DNA of 64,000 bases from Smallanthus sonchifolius (lineage: Eukaryota; Streptophyta; Magnoliopsida; Asterales; Asteraceae): contig CM042035.1 of the NCBI GenBank assembly GCA_023525975.1, forward strand, positions 28,859,001 to 28,923,000, read 5' to 3'. This document shows positions 52,816 through 63,305 of the stretch, in pieces. Below the pieces are notes generated by a model. That model worked only from the letters and a program-made list of their open reading frames with translations, searched no databases and was not told the origin of the DNA. The position numbers and the translations under genes were made by a program. Within the stretch, counting starts at the first letter, position 1; every line of letters begins with the position of its first letter.

Positions 52816-53107
52816 GAGGGATCAAGAGAAAACCACAAAGTTAGGTGAAAACCGAGAAAACCACTAAAACAATGTGTAATACTATGGGTTATGTATACGT
52901 AACAGCAACTTTTTTGTTTTCTGTTTACGTATACCAATTTTAATTGATTTTTGATAAAAATGTGTAATATTACAGTGATACTCTTATAAAAAAATAAAAA
53001 TAAAACAAAATAAAAATAAATATTATTATATTATTGGTTAAAATTGGTTTTTTAGTGGTTTTCTCGGTTTTCGCCTAACTATGTGGTTTTCTTTGGAACC
53101 CACCCCT
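52811..53107. mobile_element. MITE family A, copy 3
   Basis: Left end AGGGGAGGGATCAAGAGAAA; the complement of the right end is AGGGGTGGGTTCCAAAGAAA. The core has TATGTATACGTAAC. TA tracts on both sides. Confidence 0.82.
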
Positions 53108-53696
53108 ATATATGTGTGTATATATATATTCTTAACCTAATAAATGATTATAATTTTTGTCATGTGCCAACACCTCCTTCACTCTCACCATATGTTTTCC
53201 CGCCCACAGAGTTTTAACCCATTTCTTATTTACATGCAGGTCTATACCCGTCCGATGATCCAATTTTGGATCTAATATATCATTTCTAACCTGTTCTTTT
53301 CATTCACTGGAATCCTAATTCTAACAAGCGCCGCTACAACCTGAGTATCCTTCTCCGAATTGTGGTCGGTCTTTGTCTTCATCTTTCAATCTTTGGTTCT
53401 CATTCACGATTCTCAATCGGTTACTTCATCATTCGCATCCGATCCGGTATGTTATGAATCGTTTGATGCGTTTGATTTTAGGTTTTGAATCGTCGTTCTC
53501 TTATCTTTGTTTAGGTATTCATATACGGTTTGCTTGACCTTCGATCCCAAACGTTATGTTATATCTAAATCCTGACAACTTCTCCCACATATCGATATTA
53601 GGGTTTTGTTACAGTTTGTGCCTAAAGTTGAATATGTCACAGATTGATTTTTGTTTATACTATCTTTTGCAGCCTTGCTGTTTCTATATATTATTA
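53108..53696 (+). other. Non-coding stretch resembling a 5' leader exon
   Basis: A pyrimidine-rich, moderately GC-rich stretch (53290-53455) ends in a good donor (CATCCGATCCG, then GTATGTTATG), like an untranslated first exon and intron start. No coding region of such a gene is seen before the Helitron cluster. It may be a gene relic. Confidence 0.3.
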
Positions 53697-54151
53697 CTAG
53701 GTTAGAATCCCGTGTATTACACGGGTTAAATAAATATGATGTTATAAAATTATTAATAAAAAAATCACGTCTTTTAAAACCCGCGTTTTACACGGATTGA
53801 ATAAAATATAATGTAATCTTTTAATACATACACTCGTCAAAATATGTCTACTTTAATGTGATAGTTATAAATTATATTAAGTTAATTTTTAAAACATTTT
53901 CTTTAACTCGGTATTAAATTTTGTTTATGTAATTGGTAAATGGTAATCCATATTAAATTCATTTGCTTAATAATATAATAACAATCCATAATTAGATAAA
54001 AAGTATCCAAAATTAGATTGATATTAAATATTTAAAAAATATTCTTTTAATATAGTATTTAATAGGAGAGAGAGGCGGAAAAATAATGTTAAGAATGCAC
54101 CAGAAGATGACACGTGTCCGATAATATTACTTGTTTATTATGTAGTACAGA
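53697..54151 (-). mobile_element. Helitron (non-autonomous), minus orientation
   Basis: On the minus strand it ends with AACCCGTGTAATACACGGG and then ATTCTAACCTAG (CTAG at 53697-53700, host T). The 5' end near 54151 is TCTGTACTACATAATAAAC. Core GAGAGAGGCGGAAAAA at 54066; G-box-like GACACGTGTC at about 54109. Confidence 0.8.
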
Positions 54152-54636
54152 AGACTATTAGCATGTCTGTGTCTCTCTATTTTTCCAGTTATGCTTTACG
54201 TTTCAGCTTTATTTGGATCACTATTGTTTTGCCTTTTTGTTTGTTTTATTCAGTTTTTGTTAATCCATGGTTCGGATTGTGTTCCACTTTGTGCATAAAG
54301 TGAATTCAATGTCACATATCGATATTCGTTTTATTTTTCAATTGGATTTTGTGCCAATTTGTGCATAATTATGTTTTTTTTTGTTCCAGTTTGTGCCTAA
54401 CGATGTTTTATGTATTTATAGTTTTGTTTGAAGTCCATTGTAGTTTTATAATTTTTATTAGTTTCATTAGTAAATGTAATAATCCAGTTAGATTTCTAAA
54501 GCTTTTAGAAACATGTGGAAATCTTTAACTTTGTGTATTTTTTGCTTGACTTTATGTTTTGCCCCATCTATTCTCTTAACGATGTTTTATTGATTTAAGT
54601 GACAAATCGACAAAATCTTCAACTTATTATCTATAA
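54152..54636. other. Spacer between Helitrons
   Basis: T-rich, with repeated phrases such as GTGCATAA and TTTGTGCC. No gene or recognised element. Confidence 0.4.
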
Positions 54637-55065
54637 CTAGTTTAGAAACCTGTGTAGTACATAGAGTGAAAAAATATCAATACATTAAATTCTTAAATCT
54701 TTGTATATATATATTATAGGTGAAAAAATATATTACATATACTAACAATATAAAACAAAATAAAAAAAATATGTAAAAATTAATATATAATTGAGTTTCA
54801 AAAATACGTAAAATCAATAAAACATCGTAATTGAGTTTCAATGTAAAACATAAGCTAGGTAATTACATTTCAAAGTTTCTTATAATATGAGATAATTTTA
54901 AAAAAAATTGTTTATTAGTATAATTAATAATTTGTTTAAAAATATATTATTATTGAAAATATGGAAGTGTATTTATTAAGAGAAAGAGTCGAGAAAAAAT
55001 TTATAAGAATGAATATTGAGACGACACGTGGCATTGAGAAACCTTTATTTATTATATAGTATAGA
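54637..55065 (-). mobile_element. Helitron (non-autonomous), minus orientation
   Basis: CTAG end at 54637-54640 with a degenerate hairpin (TCTATGTACTACACAGG on the minus strand). The 5' end TCTATACTATATAATAAATA starts at 55065 after host A. G-box GACACGTGGC at about 55023. Confidence 0.75.
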
Positions 55066-56119
55066 TATATATGTGCTCTGTTAATTCATGACACCATTGT
55101 TTGAATACATACCTCAGGTATGTCTCCATTTTGTACTTAATTCTCTTAAAATCATGATTAGCTTGCAGCTGGTTAGTTTTCAATGCCGATTTTCTTTTGT
55201 TTTACCACTAGTTCAGTTGCATACAATTTTAGACTTTAGTTCTGGATAGTCTTAATGATCCTATGTGGGTAGTTAACGAACCGTAATTATCTAATTTAGG
55301 AAAAAGAAACCATAAAGTTTTCAAGAAGTTTGATTAAAAGGAACCATCTTCAAGAAATTTTTGTTTAATGTAATTTCACCAGTAACTTTTGTGATACTGA
55401 TGGTTTTTACTGGTCTTATACTATTGATTACACACAGGTATGGCAATGGGTCACTTTAATACATGTTGAAACGCGTTGGGTTGATTAGAGAACTATATAT
55501 CTTTGTCCATTTTTCATAAATAGTTAATGTGTTAGTTATGATTACAACGGCTATATTATAACAATAATAAAGTGAGACTATATTATTACACTAATAACAT
55601 GAGTCTTCATATTAATACAGGTCGAAATGCTTTGGGTCAGATATCGTAGTATAAGGTGAGTCGAAATGTATTAAATATGACTAAAAAACCATAATATTTA
55701 TATTTTTTTCCTGAAAAAAGTGATCTAAGAAGTTCAACCCATTCGATCCGTTAAGGTTGTCTTAAACACATCTATCCATATGTTTTTTTTTAATTCAAAG
55801 TTGGATCACAATTTTATTAAAAACATTCACATTAGTGTTAATCATTTGCTAATGTGACCTGTTAAGGTTGTCTTAGACACATCTATCCATCTGTTTTTTT
55901 TAATTCAAAGTTGGATCACAATTTTATTAAAAGCATTCACATTAGTGTTAATCATTTGCTAATGTGACCTCATATTATCTGCTGCATTTCACATGCTACT
56001 CGATTTATCACTTGCATGGTAATATTTTTAATGTGACTCCAAAAATCTATAGTGTTTTGGGAATTTCCGTCAATTTTACATTCACACAACACATATGTAC
56101 ACATGTGTATATGTACATA
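55066..56119. repeat. Spacer with 111-bp tandem duplication
   Basis: A unit starting GTTAAGGTTGTCTTA occurs at 55750-55860 and 55861-55970 with few differences. The remainder is non-coding. Confidence 0.8.
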
Positions 56120-56441
56120 CTAGGTTAAAATCTCGTGTATTACACGGGTTGAATAAATATAATATTATATATTAAGTAATAAAAAATTTATTTTTTAAAA
56201 ACTCGTGTTTTACACGGATTGAATAAACCCGTAGAACACAATATAATCTGTTAGCACATACACTAATCAAAATATGTTAGAAAACTTATTAATATAAAGA
56301 TTAGTATTTTCTTTAAAAATATATTATTATTATTAAAAGATAGGGGTGTATTTAATAAGAGAGAGAGGAGAAAAAAATGATAAGAGTGAATATGGAGGCG
56401 ACATATGGTATTAAAAACCTTTATTTATTATATAGTATAGA
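56120..56441 (-). mobile_element. Helitron (non-autonomous), minus orientation
   Basis: CTAG at 56120-56123 followed (minus strand) by host T. Hairpin ACCCGTGTAATACACGAG. 5' end TCTATACTATATAATAAATA from 56441, host A. At 322 bp this is a compact complete copy. Confidence 0.85.
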
Positions 56442-57099
56442 TATAGATACGCATGAATACTTTGAAGAGTAATATGTCATTTTCTTAGTCCCGCTGATGT
56501 CTTTTTGTAGTAGTATTTCTCAAGTGTTTTGACTTACGTTTCTTGCAATTTTAATTCAAGAACTTGCAATTCACCAACACGATCGCTTGGTAATGATTTC
56601 AGATATTAGGGTTTAGGAATTTGGGAGCATCTTTGGAATTTTGGGTGATAATGTGGTTGTCCTAATTGAGAATCTATGCTAAAAGGAAGCATGTTAGGAT
56701 ATCCTTGGCCGAGGAATGGTGGATAGCCCAGTCCTAGGAATGGTTGACGTCTATGGCTTACAAATGGTGGATAACTTGGATTTTAAGATTCTTTTGGTAT
56801 TGTGTAAATTATACAAGTTTATGTTTGAGAAATATATAAGAATCGATGATAATAAAATATTTGATGGGAATTAAACAAAAGATGTGTATTTATAGGATTT
56901 TAGAAGCGGCAAAATTTTAAATTTAAAATTTATTGAAAAATTCAAAATTGATTTAAAGGGGAAACTTTTATATAAATAAATATAACAAATTATATCTAAT
57001 ATTACATAAATCTAAATATACACAAATTAATAAATTTTATAAACACTAATAAACTCATTACAATCTACTTAATGAATTGTCTATAAAATAAAATCTATA
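56442..57099 (-). pseudogene. Pro/Tyr-rich N-terminal coding fragment with TATA box
   Basis: The minus strand has CCTATAAATACACATC (TATA at 56887-56896). Downstream, at about 56790-56640, a frame encodes NPSYPPFVSHRRQPF, LGYPPFLGQGYP and NMLP-like text. Such Pro/Tyr-rich starts occur in Myb-like proteins that accompany PIF/Harbinger transposases, but the resemblance is weak and no DNA-binding domain follows. It could be a truncated relic. Confidence 0.35.
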
Positions 57100-57516
57100 T
57101 CTATACTATATAATAAATAAATGTTTTTGGATAACACTTGTCACTCTCCTATGCATACTCATCATTTTTTCTCCGCCTCTCTCTCCTATTAATTATACAC
57201 ATTTTTCTTTAATTATTTTTTATAATTTTTTGTTTCCCGCTTCTCTCTCCTATTAAATAATAATGATTTGTATAAAACTTTTTATAAAACATTTTTTATT
57301 TAAAAAATAGGTTTGTTCATAAAACATTTTTAGAAATTGAATATTTCGTTCATTCTTTTTATAAAACATTTTTAAAAAATAACTATATAACGTTTCTAAA
57401 CTTTGTATTAAAAAAATTTGTAATATGTCATAAATATGTAATATGTAAATTTTTATTACTAAGTATATGACATTGCATTTATTCAATCCGTGTAATACAC
57501 GGGGTTTCTATCCTAG
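57100..57516 (+). mobile_element. Helitron (non-autonomous), plus orientation
   Basis: 5' end TCTATACTATATAATAAATA after host A (57099). 3' hairpin CCGTGTAATACACGG and then GGTTTCTATCCTAG, CTAG at 57513-57516, host T. The core TCTCCGCCTCTCTCTCC occurs twice. Confidence 0.85.
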
Positions 57517-57966
57517 TTATATAATAAATAAAGGTTTTGTATGCCACGTGTCGTCTCCATATTCAATCTCATCATTTTTTTCCGACGATTTCTCTTATTA
57601 AATGCACCAATATGTTTTAATAAATTACTAATTATACTAACACATTATTTTAAATTATTCTTTATTATAAGAAAACTATGTTAAAGCTCATGTTTTACAT
57701 TAGTTGAATAAATATAACTTATTATAAAACACTATTTATTTTCTATGAAGATTTGTATGTTTGGTGTTATTAGTAATCTTTGAAATAAGAAATAATTGAA
57801 ATTTTCTTATGATTTAATAATTTTTAATAAAATATTAGAATAGATTTTAGGCATTTAATTATTTAACATGATCATTATTTAATATGAGAGAACGGTGAAA
57901 AACAAAAATATTGATTTCATCAGAAGTCGACATGTAGCAAGTATACTTATTAAATTATTATAATAG
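57517..57966. mobile_element. Helitron fragments, head-to-tail and degenerate
   Basis: Immediately after the CTAG of the previous copy comes TTATATAATAAATAAAGG, a Helitron 5' end lacking TCTATACTA, then a perfect G-box GCCACGTGTC (57542-57551). A degenerate 3' end in the opposite orientation lies near 57670-57700. Probably two overlapping remnants. Confidence 0.5.
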
Positions 57967-58376
57967 AGGTTAGAAACTCTATATGTTATACACGGTGAAT
58001 AAATGCAGTGTTATATATACTTAGTAATAAAGATCTAATATTACATATTTTTGACATATTACATAATTTTTTAATACAAATTTTAAAAACGTTATACAGT
58101 TTTTTTTTAAATGTTTTATAAAAAGAATGAAAGAAAATGTTCAAAGTATAAAAATGTTTTATGAACAAAGCTATTTTTTTAATTAAAAATATTTTATAAA
58201 AATAGTTATAAAAATTATTATTATTTAATAGGAGAGAGAGGTGGGAAATAAAAATTATAATATTTTTATAGAAACATGTATCATTAAATAGGAGAGAGAG
58301 CCGGGAAAAAATATTGAGGATAAATATGAGAATGACATGTGCCACTTCAAAAACTTTATTTATTAATATGTATAGA
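57967..58376 (-). mobile_element. Helitron (non-autonomous), minus orientation, internally duplicated
   Basis: 5' end TCTATACATATTAATAAATA from 58376 (minus). Degenerate 3' hairpin near 57975-58000. The core TAGGAGAGAGAG(G/C)(T/C)GGGAAA occurs at 58230 and again at 58297, so part of the element is duplicated. The minus-strand ORF here is chance. Confidence 0.65.
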
Positions 58377-58621
58377 TTTGTAATATGATTATGTAACTTT
58401 TATTTTCAATTAAATAGTAAATGAAAATAAAATTACATTAAATAGTAATTGACGTATTTTTGAAACTCAATTATATATTATTTTTTACATATTTTGAATT
58501 TTGTTTTCCATCCTTAGTATATGTAATATATTTTTACAGTTGTAAAATATATAAATAAAGATTAAGAAATTTATGTATGGATATTTTTCACCCCGTGTGT
58601 ATTACACGGGGTCTAAACTAG
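58377..58621 (+). mobile_element. Helitron 3' part, plus orientation
   Basis: Ends with the perfect hairpin ACCCCGTGTGTATTACACGGGGT, then CTAAACTAG, CTAG at 58618-58621, host T. Homologous to 9261-9500 in reverse complement. Its 5' part is missing at the border with the previous copy. Confidence 0.7.
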
Positions 58622-58697
58622 TTATTATTATATTTGTAGAAATTATCTTAATTTTAAATTTAAAATAAAAAATTGCATAATTATATTTTATTACATA

Positions 58698-59258
58698 TCT
58701 TTATACTAATATATAAAAATACTAAATGGGACACATCATTAGCATTTTTTCCGCTTCTCTATCCTATTAAATAATGATATTAAAATAATATATTTTTAAA
58801 TATTTAATATAAATCTTATTATGAATACTTATTATTTAATTATGGATAGTTATTATATCATTAACCAAATTAATTTAATATTAATTAACATTTAATAATG
58901 ATATTAAAATAATATATTTTTAAATATTTAATATAAATCTTATTATGAATACTTATTATTTAATTATGGATAGTTATTATATCATTAACCAAATTAATTT
59001 AATATTAATTAACATTTATCAAATACATAAAAAAAATTAATACCCAGTTAAAAAATGTTTTAAAAGTTAACTTAACATAATTTATAACTACCACGTCAAA
59101 GTACATTTTTTTTAAACATATTTTTTACGAGTGTATGTGTTTACATTATATTTTATTCAACCCGTGTAATACACAAGTTTTTAAAAATATAATTTTTTTA
59201 TTACTAAGTTTATATCGTTACATTTATTCAACCCGTGTAATACACATGATTCAAATAT
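58698..59258 (+). mobile_element. Helitron, degenerate, with tandem duplication
   Basis: 5' end TCTTTATACTAATATATAAA. 3' hairpin CCCGTGTAATACACATG without a CTRR. A 124-bp unit is perfectly duplicated (58771-58894 and 58895-59018). Confidence 0.6.
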
Positions 59259-59315
59259 GGTGTTGTATTTATCCTTGAGTAGTGTGACCCTAATAATGAG
59301 TTCTCGTCGGTAGCA

Positions 59316-59628
59316 TAGAGGTGAAAACAAACCGGTTTAGTTGTTTGAGACCAGTACCGGGTTTAAACCCGAACTAATGTTGAAACCAGTTTGGCAAGAA
59401 CTAGTTAGAAACCAACCCGAACCGTAGGGTTAAAATCGGTTTGTAATCCTATACTTTTAAAACCAGCTAAATTCGAACCGAACCGATTAGTACCCGGTTC
59501 CAAACCAGTCAAACCCCCACAAAACCCGGTTCTAAACCTAAGCCGATTTAAAAAAAATTAGTTTTAACTTTTGTTAATCGAACCTAAACTAGTTTTAACC
59601 CAAGTTCATTTGGGCTTGTGCACCTCTA
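59316..59628. mobile_element. Non-autonomous hAT element
   Basis: Left end TAGAGGTGAAAACAAACCGG; the complement of the right end is TAGAGGTGCACAAGCCC. The interior is rich in AACCGG motifs, like the large hAT next to it. The right end lies 2 bp from that hAT, whose target duplication includes its last bases. Confidence 0.72.
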
Positions 59629-59646
59629 GCTAGTGGTGCACAAAAA

Positions 59647-59840
59647 AACCGGTTTTTTTTTTAACCCGGTCCAAACCGGCAAACCGGTTTGGGTTAAACC
59701 GGTTTGGACCAAACCGGTTCGGGTTGCCCAAAAACCACCGGTTTCAAACCGGTTTGAGGATTTCTGAAAAAAAATCGGGTTGAGACCGGTTTTGGCTAAA
59801 CCGGGTTAGGAAACCGGTTTGAACCGGTTTGAACCGTTGG
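59647..59840. repeat. Left subterminal AACCGGTT array
   Basis: About ten copies of the palindrome AACCGGTT (variants AACCCGGT, ACCGGTTT). Subterminal repeats are the usual transposase-binding sites in hAT elements (family knowledge). Confidence 0.85.
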
Positions 59841-59841
59841 G

Positions 59842-59937
59842 CGAGTTCTAGCCGTTGGCCAACGGCTATATGGCCGTTGGGGTCGATTTTGGCCGTTTTT
59901 TTGGAGTTTTTTGGACCCATAAAACACTATAAATAGG
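59842..59937 (+). promoter_or_regulatory. Transposase promoter
   Basis: TATA box TATAAATAGG at 59928-59937, 111 bp before the start codon. Just upstream is the perfect palindrome GCCGTTGGCCAACGGC (about 59850-59867) with a further GGCCGTTGG copy. Confidence 0.65.
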
Positions 59938-60047
59938 TGGGGGGTGTTTAGGGTTGATCACACTTCTCTTTACACTCTCTAATCTCTAAAACCGCTCTTT
60001 AACCGCTCAAAAATGCTCTCTAAACTCTCTAAACTCAAAAAAAAATC

Positions 60048-62148
60048 ATGGCAAGTTTTGGTGTTAGTGGTTCCTCAAACGAAGTTACCGTTGTGCAAAT
60101 TCTAGCAACAACGAGAAATCCGGCAATCTGGTGCAATTACGATTTATGTTTGTTGTCAAACGGAAAGGAACGTGCTCGTTGCAAGTTGTGTGGTGCGTTT
60201 TTGGGAAAAGATTCAAACACTACTTTGAAAACGCATATGAAAAAATCTTGCCCGTCATTGAAGGGAATTCCAAGTGAAGGTCAAGCCTCGATGACAAGCG
60301 AAGGAGGAATTTGGAACTTTGATCCAAATATTGTTCGAGATCGAATGGCGAGGTTAGTGATTCAAGAAGGATTGCCGTTCAACCACTTTGACAATCCGCG
60401 CTTGACAAAGATGATTCAAGAGACACTCCAACCTCGTTATCACCAAGTAAGTCGCACAACCCTTAGACGAGATTGTATAAAAGCAAAAAAAGAATTAATT
60501 TTAGGTTTTGAAAATTTGCAAACCGGTGTAAACTTAACCACCGATGTTTGGTCGGCTCCACATGGTATACCCGATTCGTACCTTTGCGTTACCGCGCATT
60601 GGGTTAATCCCAATACGTGGCAAATGATGAAGCGTACAATCGCTTTTGACTTGTTTGAATATCCACACACCGGCGAAAATTTATTTTATATATTGGATGG
60701 TGTTATTAACGAATTTAAATTACAAAATAAACTTTTTTCAATGTCTTTTGATAATGCATCTAATAATACAAATGCGGTTCAAAAACTAAAAATTAAATAT
60801 AAACCCGTTTGCAACGGCGTTTTTTTCCATAGTCGATGTGTCGCACACATCATTAACTTGGCGGTGCAAGCCGGGCTTGCAATTGAAGAGGTTTCAAACT
60901 TAACATATAGTTTTCGACAAATGCTTAAAGATATTTTTAGTAACAGAAAAAGATACCATGATTATATTAAATTTTGTCGTGATACGAATAATCTTTGCTT
61001 AGGCCCGAATTGGGACGTCGAGACAAGATGGAACTCGACTTATATTATGTTTTATAGCGCTTTACGACAAAGAGAAACTTTAGAAATATTTCATGATATG
61101 CTTTCCTCAAAACCTCGTCGTAAAATTCAAAACTTTCCGTCTACAAATTGGAACATTTTAAAAGACGTAACCGAATTGCTTGAAGTTTTCAAAACCGCCA
61201 CAACTTTTTTATCCGGTGTTTATTATCCCACAAGTCCATTAACACTAAAACAAATATATTTAATGGCTAACAAGTTGTCTGAGCTTGAAAATAAAAGCGA
61301 TCTTTTTACAAAAATGATAGAACCGATGAAAGAAAAATTAGTGAAATATTTTAAAGAAATCCCTCCCGTGATAACTTGCGCCGCCGCGTTAAACCCTACC
61401 ATAAATGTTTACGGGGTTGAAACCTTGATTGATAGAATTACTTACGCTTTGAATTTGGATAGCGAAGACATCCATTTTGCACAAGGCACAAAAACATATT
61501 TTAACAAATGTTTACAAGATTTATTTGATGTTTATTTACATAAATATGGTACAACTCCGACTCCACATGATACAATGGGTACATCATCAAGTGGTAGCTC
61601 GAGAGATGCTAACTTGAATTTATATAACGAAATGTTAAATGAATTTAGTAAACGTGCTCGAGGTACCACCCCGAGTAGCGAACTCGGAAGGTATGTTGGC
61701 ACAAACTTTTTAGCGTTTATGCCTCCTACCGTTTTTGAGGAGTTTGATATTTTGGCATGGTGGAAACAAAACGAAGCTTCGTTTCCGATTCTTTCCGCCA
61801 TGGCCCGTGATGTACTAACCGTCCAAGCTTCCACGGTAGCTTCGGAATCTGCGTTTTCTTTTAGTGGCAGGGTATTATCGATACGAAGGACTAGACTCAC
61901 ACCCCCTAGCGATGGAAATGTGCATTTGTTTGAAGGACCATTTGGATGCGATGGATAGGATACAAGACCAAACTTCTCTCGAAGATGAAATTCAAGCCGA
62001 AGAAGTCATACACAACAACGAGGTTGATCTTGGAATATCCGAACCAGTCACGGATGAAGAACTAGCCGAAGATGCAAGGCTACGAACTCTAGTTCCGAAG
62101 ACAACGCACAAGAATAATCAATCAATATTCCAAAAAATAAAACGTTGA
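60048..62148 (+). pseudogene. hAT transposase with C-terminal frameshift
   Basis: The frame 60048-61958 encodes 636 residues. A BED zinc finger is at residues 28-68 (W28, C45, C48, H63, C68; CKLCGAFLGKDS). The RNase H-like core follows (TTDVWSAP, SFDNASNNT, RCVAHIINLAVQAG). The hAT dimerisation region is near the end (DILAWWKQN, STVASESAFSFSGR). The expected C-terminus (EMCICLKDHLDAMDRIQD) lies in the +1 frame (ORF to 62148), so a small indel near 61905 shifts the frame after RLTP. Everything up to the catalytic and dimerisation core is uninterrupted. It cuts and pastes hAT elements; whether this copy is active is doubtful but possible, since only the tail is lost. Confidence 0.9.
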
Positions 62149-62330
62149 ACTTAATGTTTTATATTTGTTATACTTTTTGTAATGTTTTACAATTTTATCT
62201 TGTTATGTTTTTTAATTTCCGAACTATCCAAATATTAATAAACGTTGAACTTTATGTTTTAATTTTGTTATATTTTATTTTGGATTTTATATTAAAAACA
62301 TAAAATTTATTTGATTTTTTTTTTAATAAA

Positions 62331-62480
62331 AACCGGTTTAAACCGGTTTAAGGGGCAAACCGGTTTAAAACCTACCCGAACCGGTTTGACCGGTTTACAT
62401 ATTTCCCTCTCTGAAACCGGTTTAACCCGAACCGGTTTGGGTCCAAACCGGTTTTGACTTTTCGTTGACCAAACCGGTTC
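62331..62480. repeat. Right subterminal AACCGGTT array
   Basis: About eight copies of AACCGGTT, mirroring the left array. The minus-strand ORF at 62307-62567 is this repeat translated. Confidence 0.85.
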
Positions 62481-62537
62481 GGGTCGATTTGAACCGGTTT
62501 GGGTTAAAAAACCGATTTGTGCACCTCTACCTCTAGC

Positions 62538-62825
62538 ATGGCATAGTCTATTCTTCATCCTTACCAAGATGCCACACCAAGTTGCTAAACTCTTAAGGTT
62601 GTATTATATCTATAAATTCAAAAATAATATTTTCTAATGAAATATATAATTTATTTATAATATAAAAAGAAAGGTTAAGAGTAATTTGTAAAAAAGAAAA
62701 ACAACTATAGAGAGAGATATTACCATGTTAATTTTTCTATGATCTTTATTTTTTTAAATTTTTTCGAAGTTTTCTTTTTAGCGTCAATTGATAATTAAGG
62801 TTAAGAGTAATTTGTAAAAAAAAAT
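62538..62825. repeat. Spacer with left copy of a direct repeat
   Basis: 62704-62800 (AACTATAGAGAGAG ... TAGCGTCAATTGATAATTA) recurs as 63320-63415 on the other side of the MITE. No gene. Confidence 0.7.
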
Positions 62826-63305
62826 TAAATTATCGTTTGCGTGCCTGTGGTTTGCACGATTTAACACAATACGTCCCTAACACGAACTTTTAACGCTTTG
62901 AGTACCTGTGGTATACAATCTGTAACACTCTGAGTCCCTGAACTTAACTCCGTCAAATTTTCAGTTTAAATTTAGGTGAAATGTCCGTTGTACCCTTTTA
63001 CTGTATAACAGTGTGCGTCCCTGGAAAAATGTAATATATGTTTGCGTCCCTGTCTGAGTCCCTGCTGACTAGGGTTATATAAATGGGGTGGGGGACTCAA
63101 TGTGATAAGTAGGGTTATATAAAATTACCAATGACCATCTTACCCTTGGTCATTTAAAAACTTAACGGAATTTTTTAATGAAGTTAGGTCCAGGGACTCA
63201 GAGTGTTACAGATTGTATATCGCAGGTACTAAAAGCGTTAAAAATTCGTGTTAGGGACGCATTGTGTTAAATCGTGTAAACCACATGAACTCAAACGATA
63301 ATTTA
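62826..63305. mobile_element. Long-TIR MITE
   Basis: The left 120 bp (AAATTATCGTTTGCGTGCC ... CACTCTGAGTCCCTG) is matched in reverse complement by the right 120 bp (CAGGGACTCAGAGTG ... CGATAATTT) with about ten mismatches. The short unique centre has CCCTGNCTGAGTCCC-like text. Long terminal repeats suggest a Mutator-type MITE. No ORF. Confidence 0.8.

Larger units (their letters stand above)
59631..62529 (+). mobile_element. hAT transposon, nearly complete
   Basis: Terminal repeats TAGTGGTGCACAAA (left) and TAGAGGTGCACAAA (right, complemented), flanked by the perfect 8-bp duplication CCTCTAGC (59623-59630 and 62530-62537), as required for hAT. Subterminal AACCGGTT arrays lie at 59647-59840 and 62331-62480. 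It carries one transposase gene with its own TATA promoter. At 2899 bp it is a plausible full-length element. Confidence 0.95.

Noticed and set aside
62307..62567. Minus-strand ORF with repeated KPV motifs
   Set aside because: Translation of the hAT subterminal AACCGGTT array.
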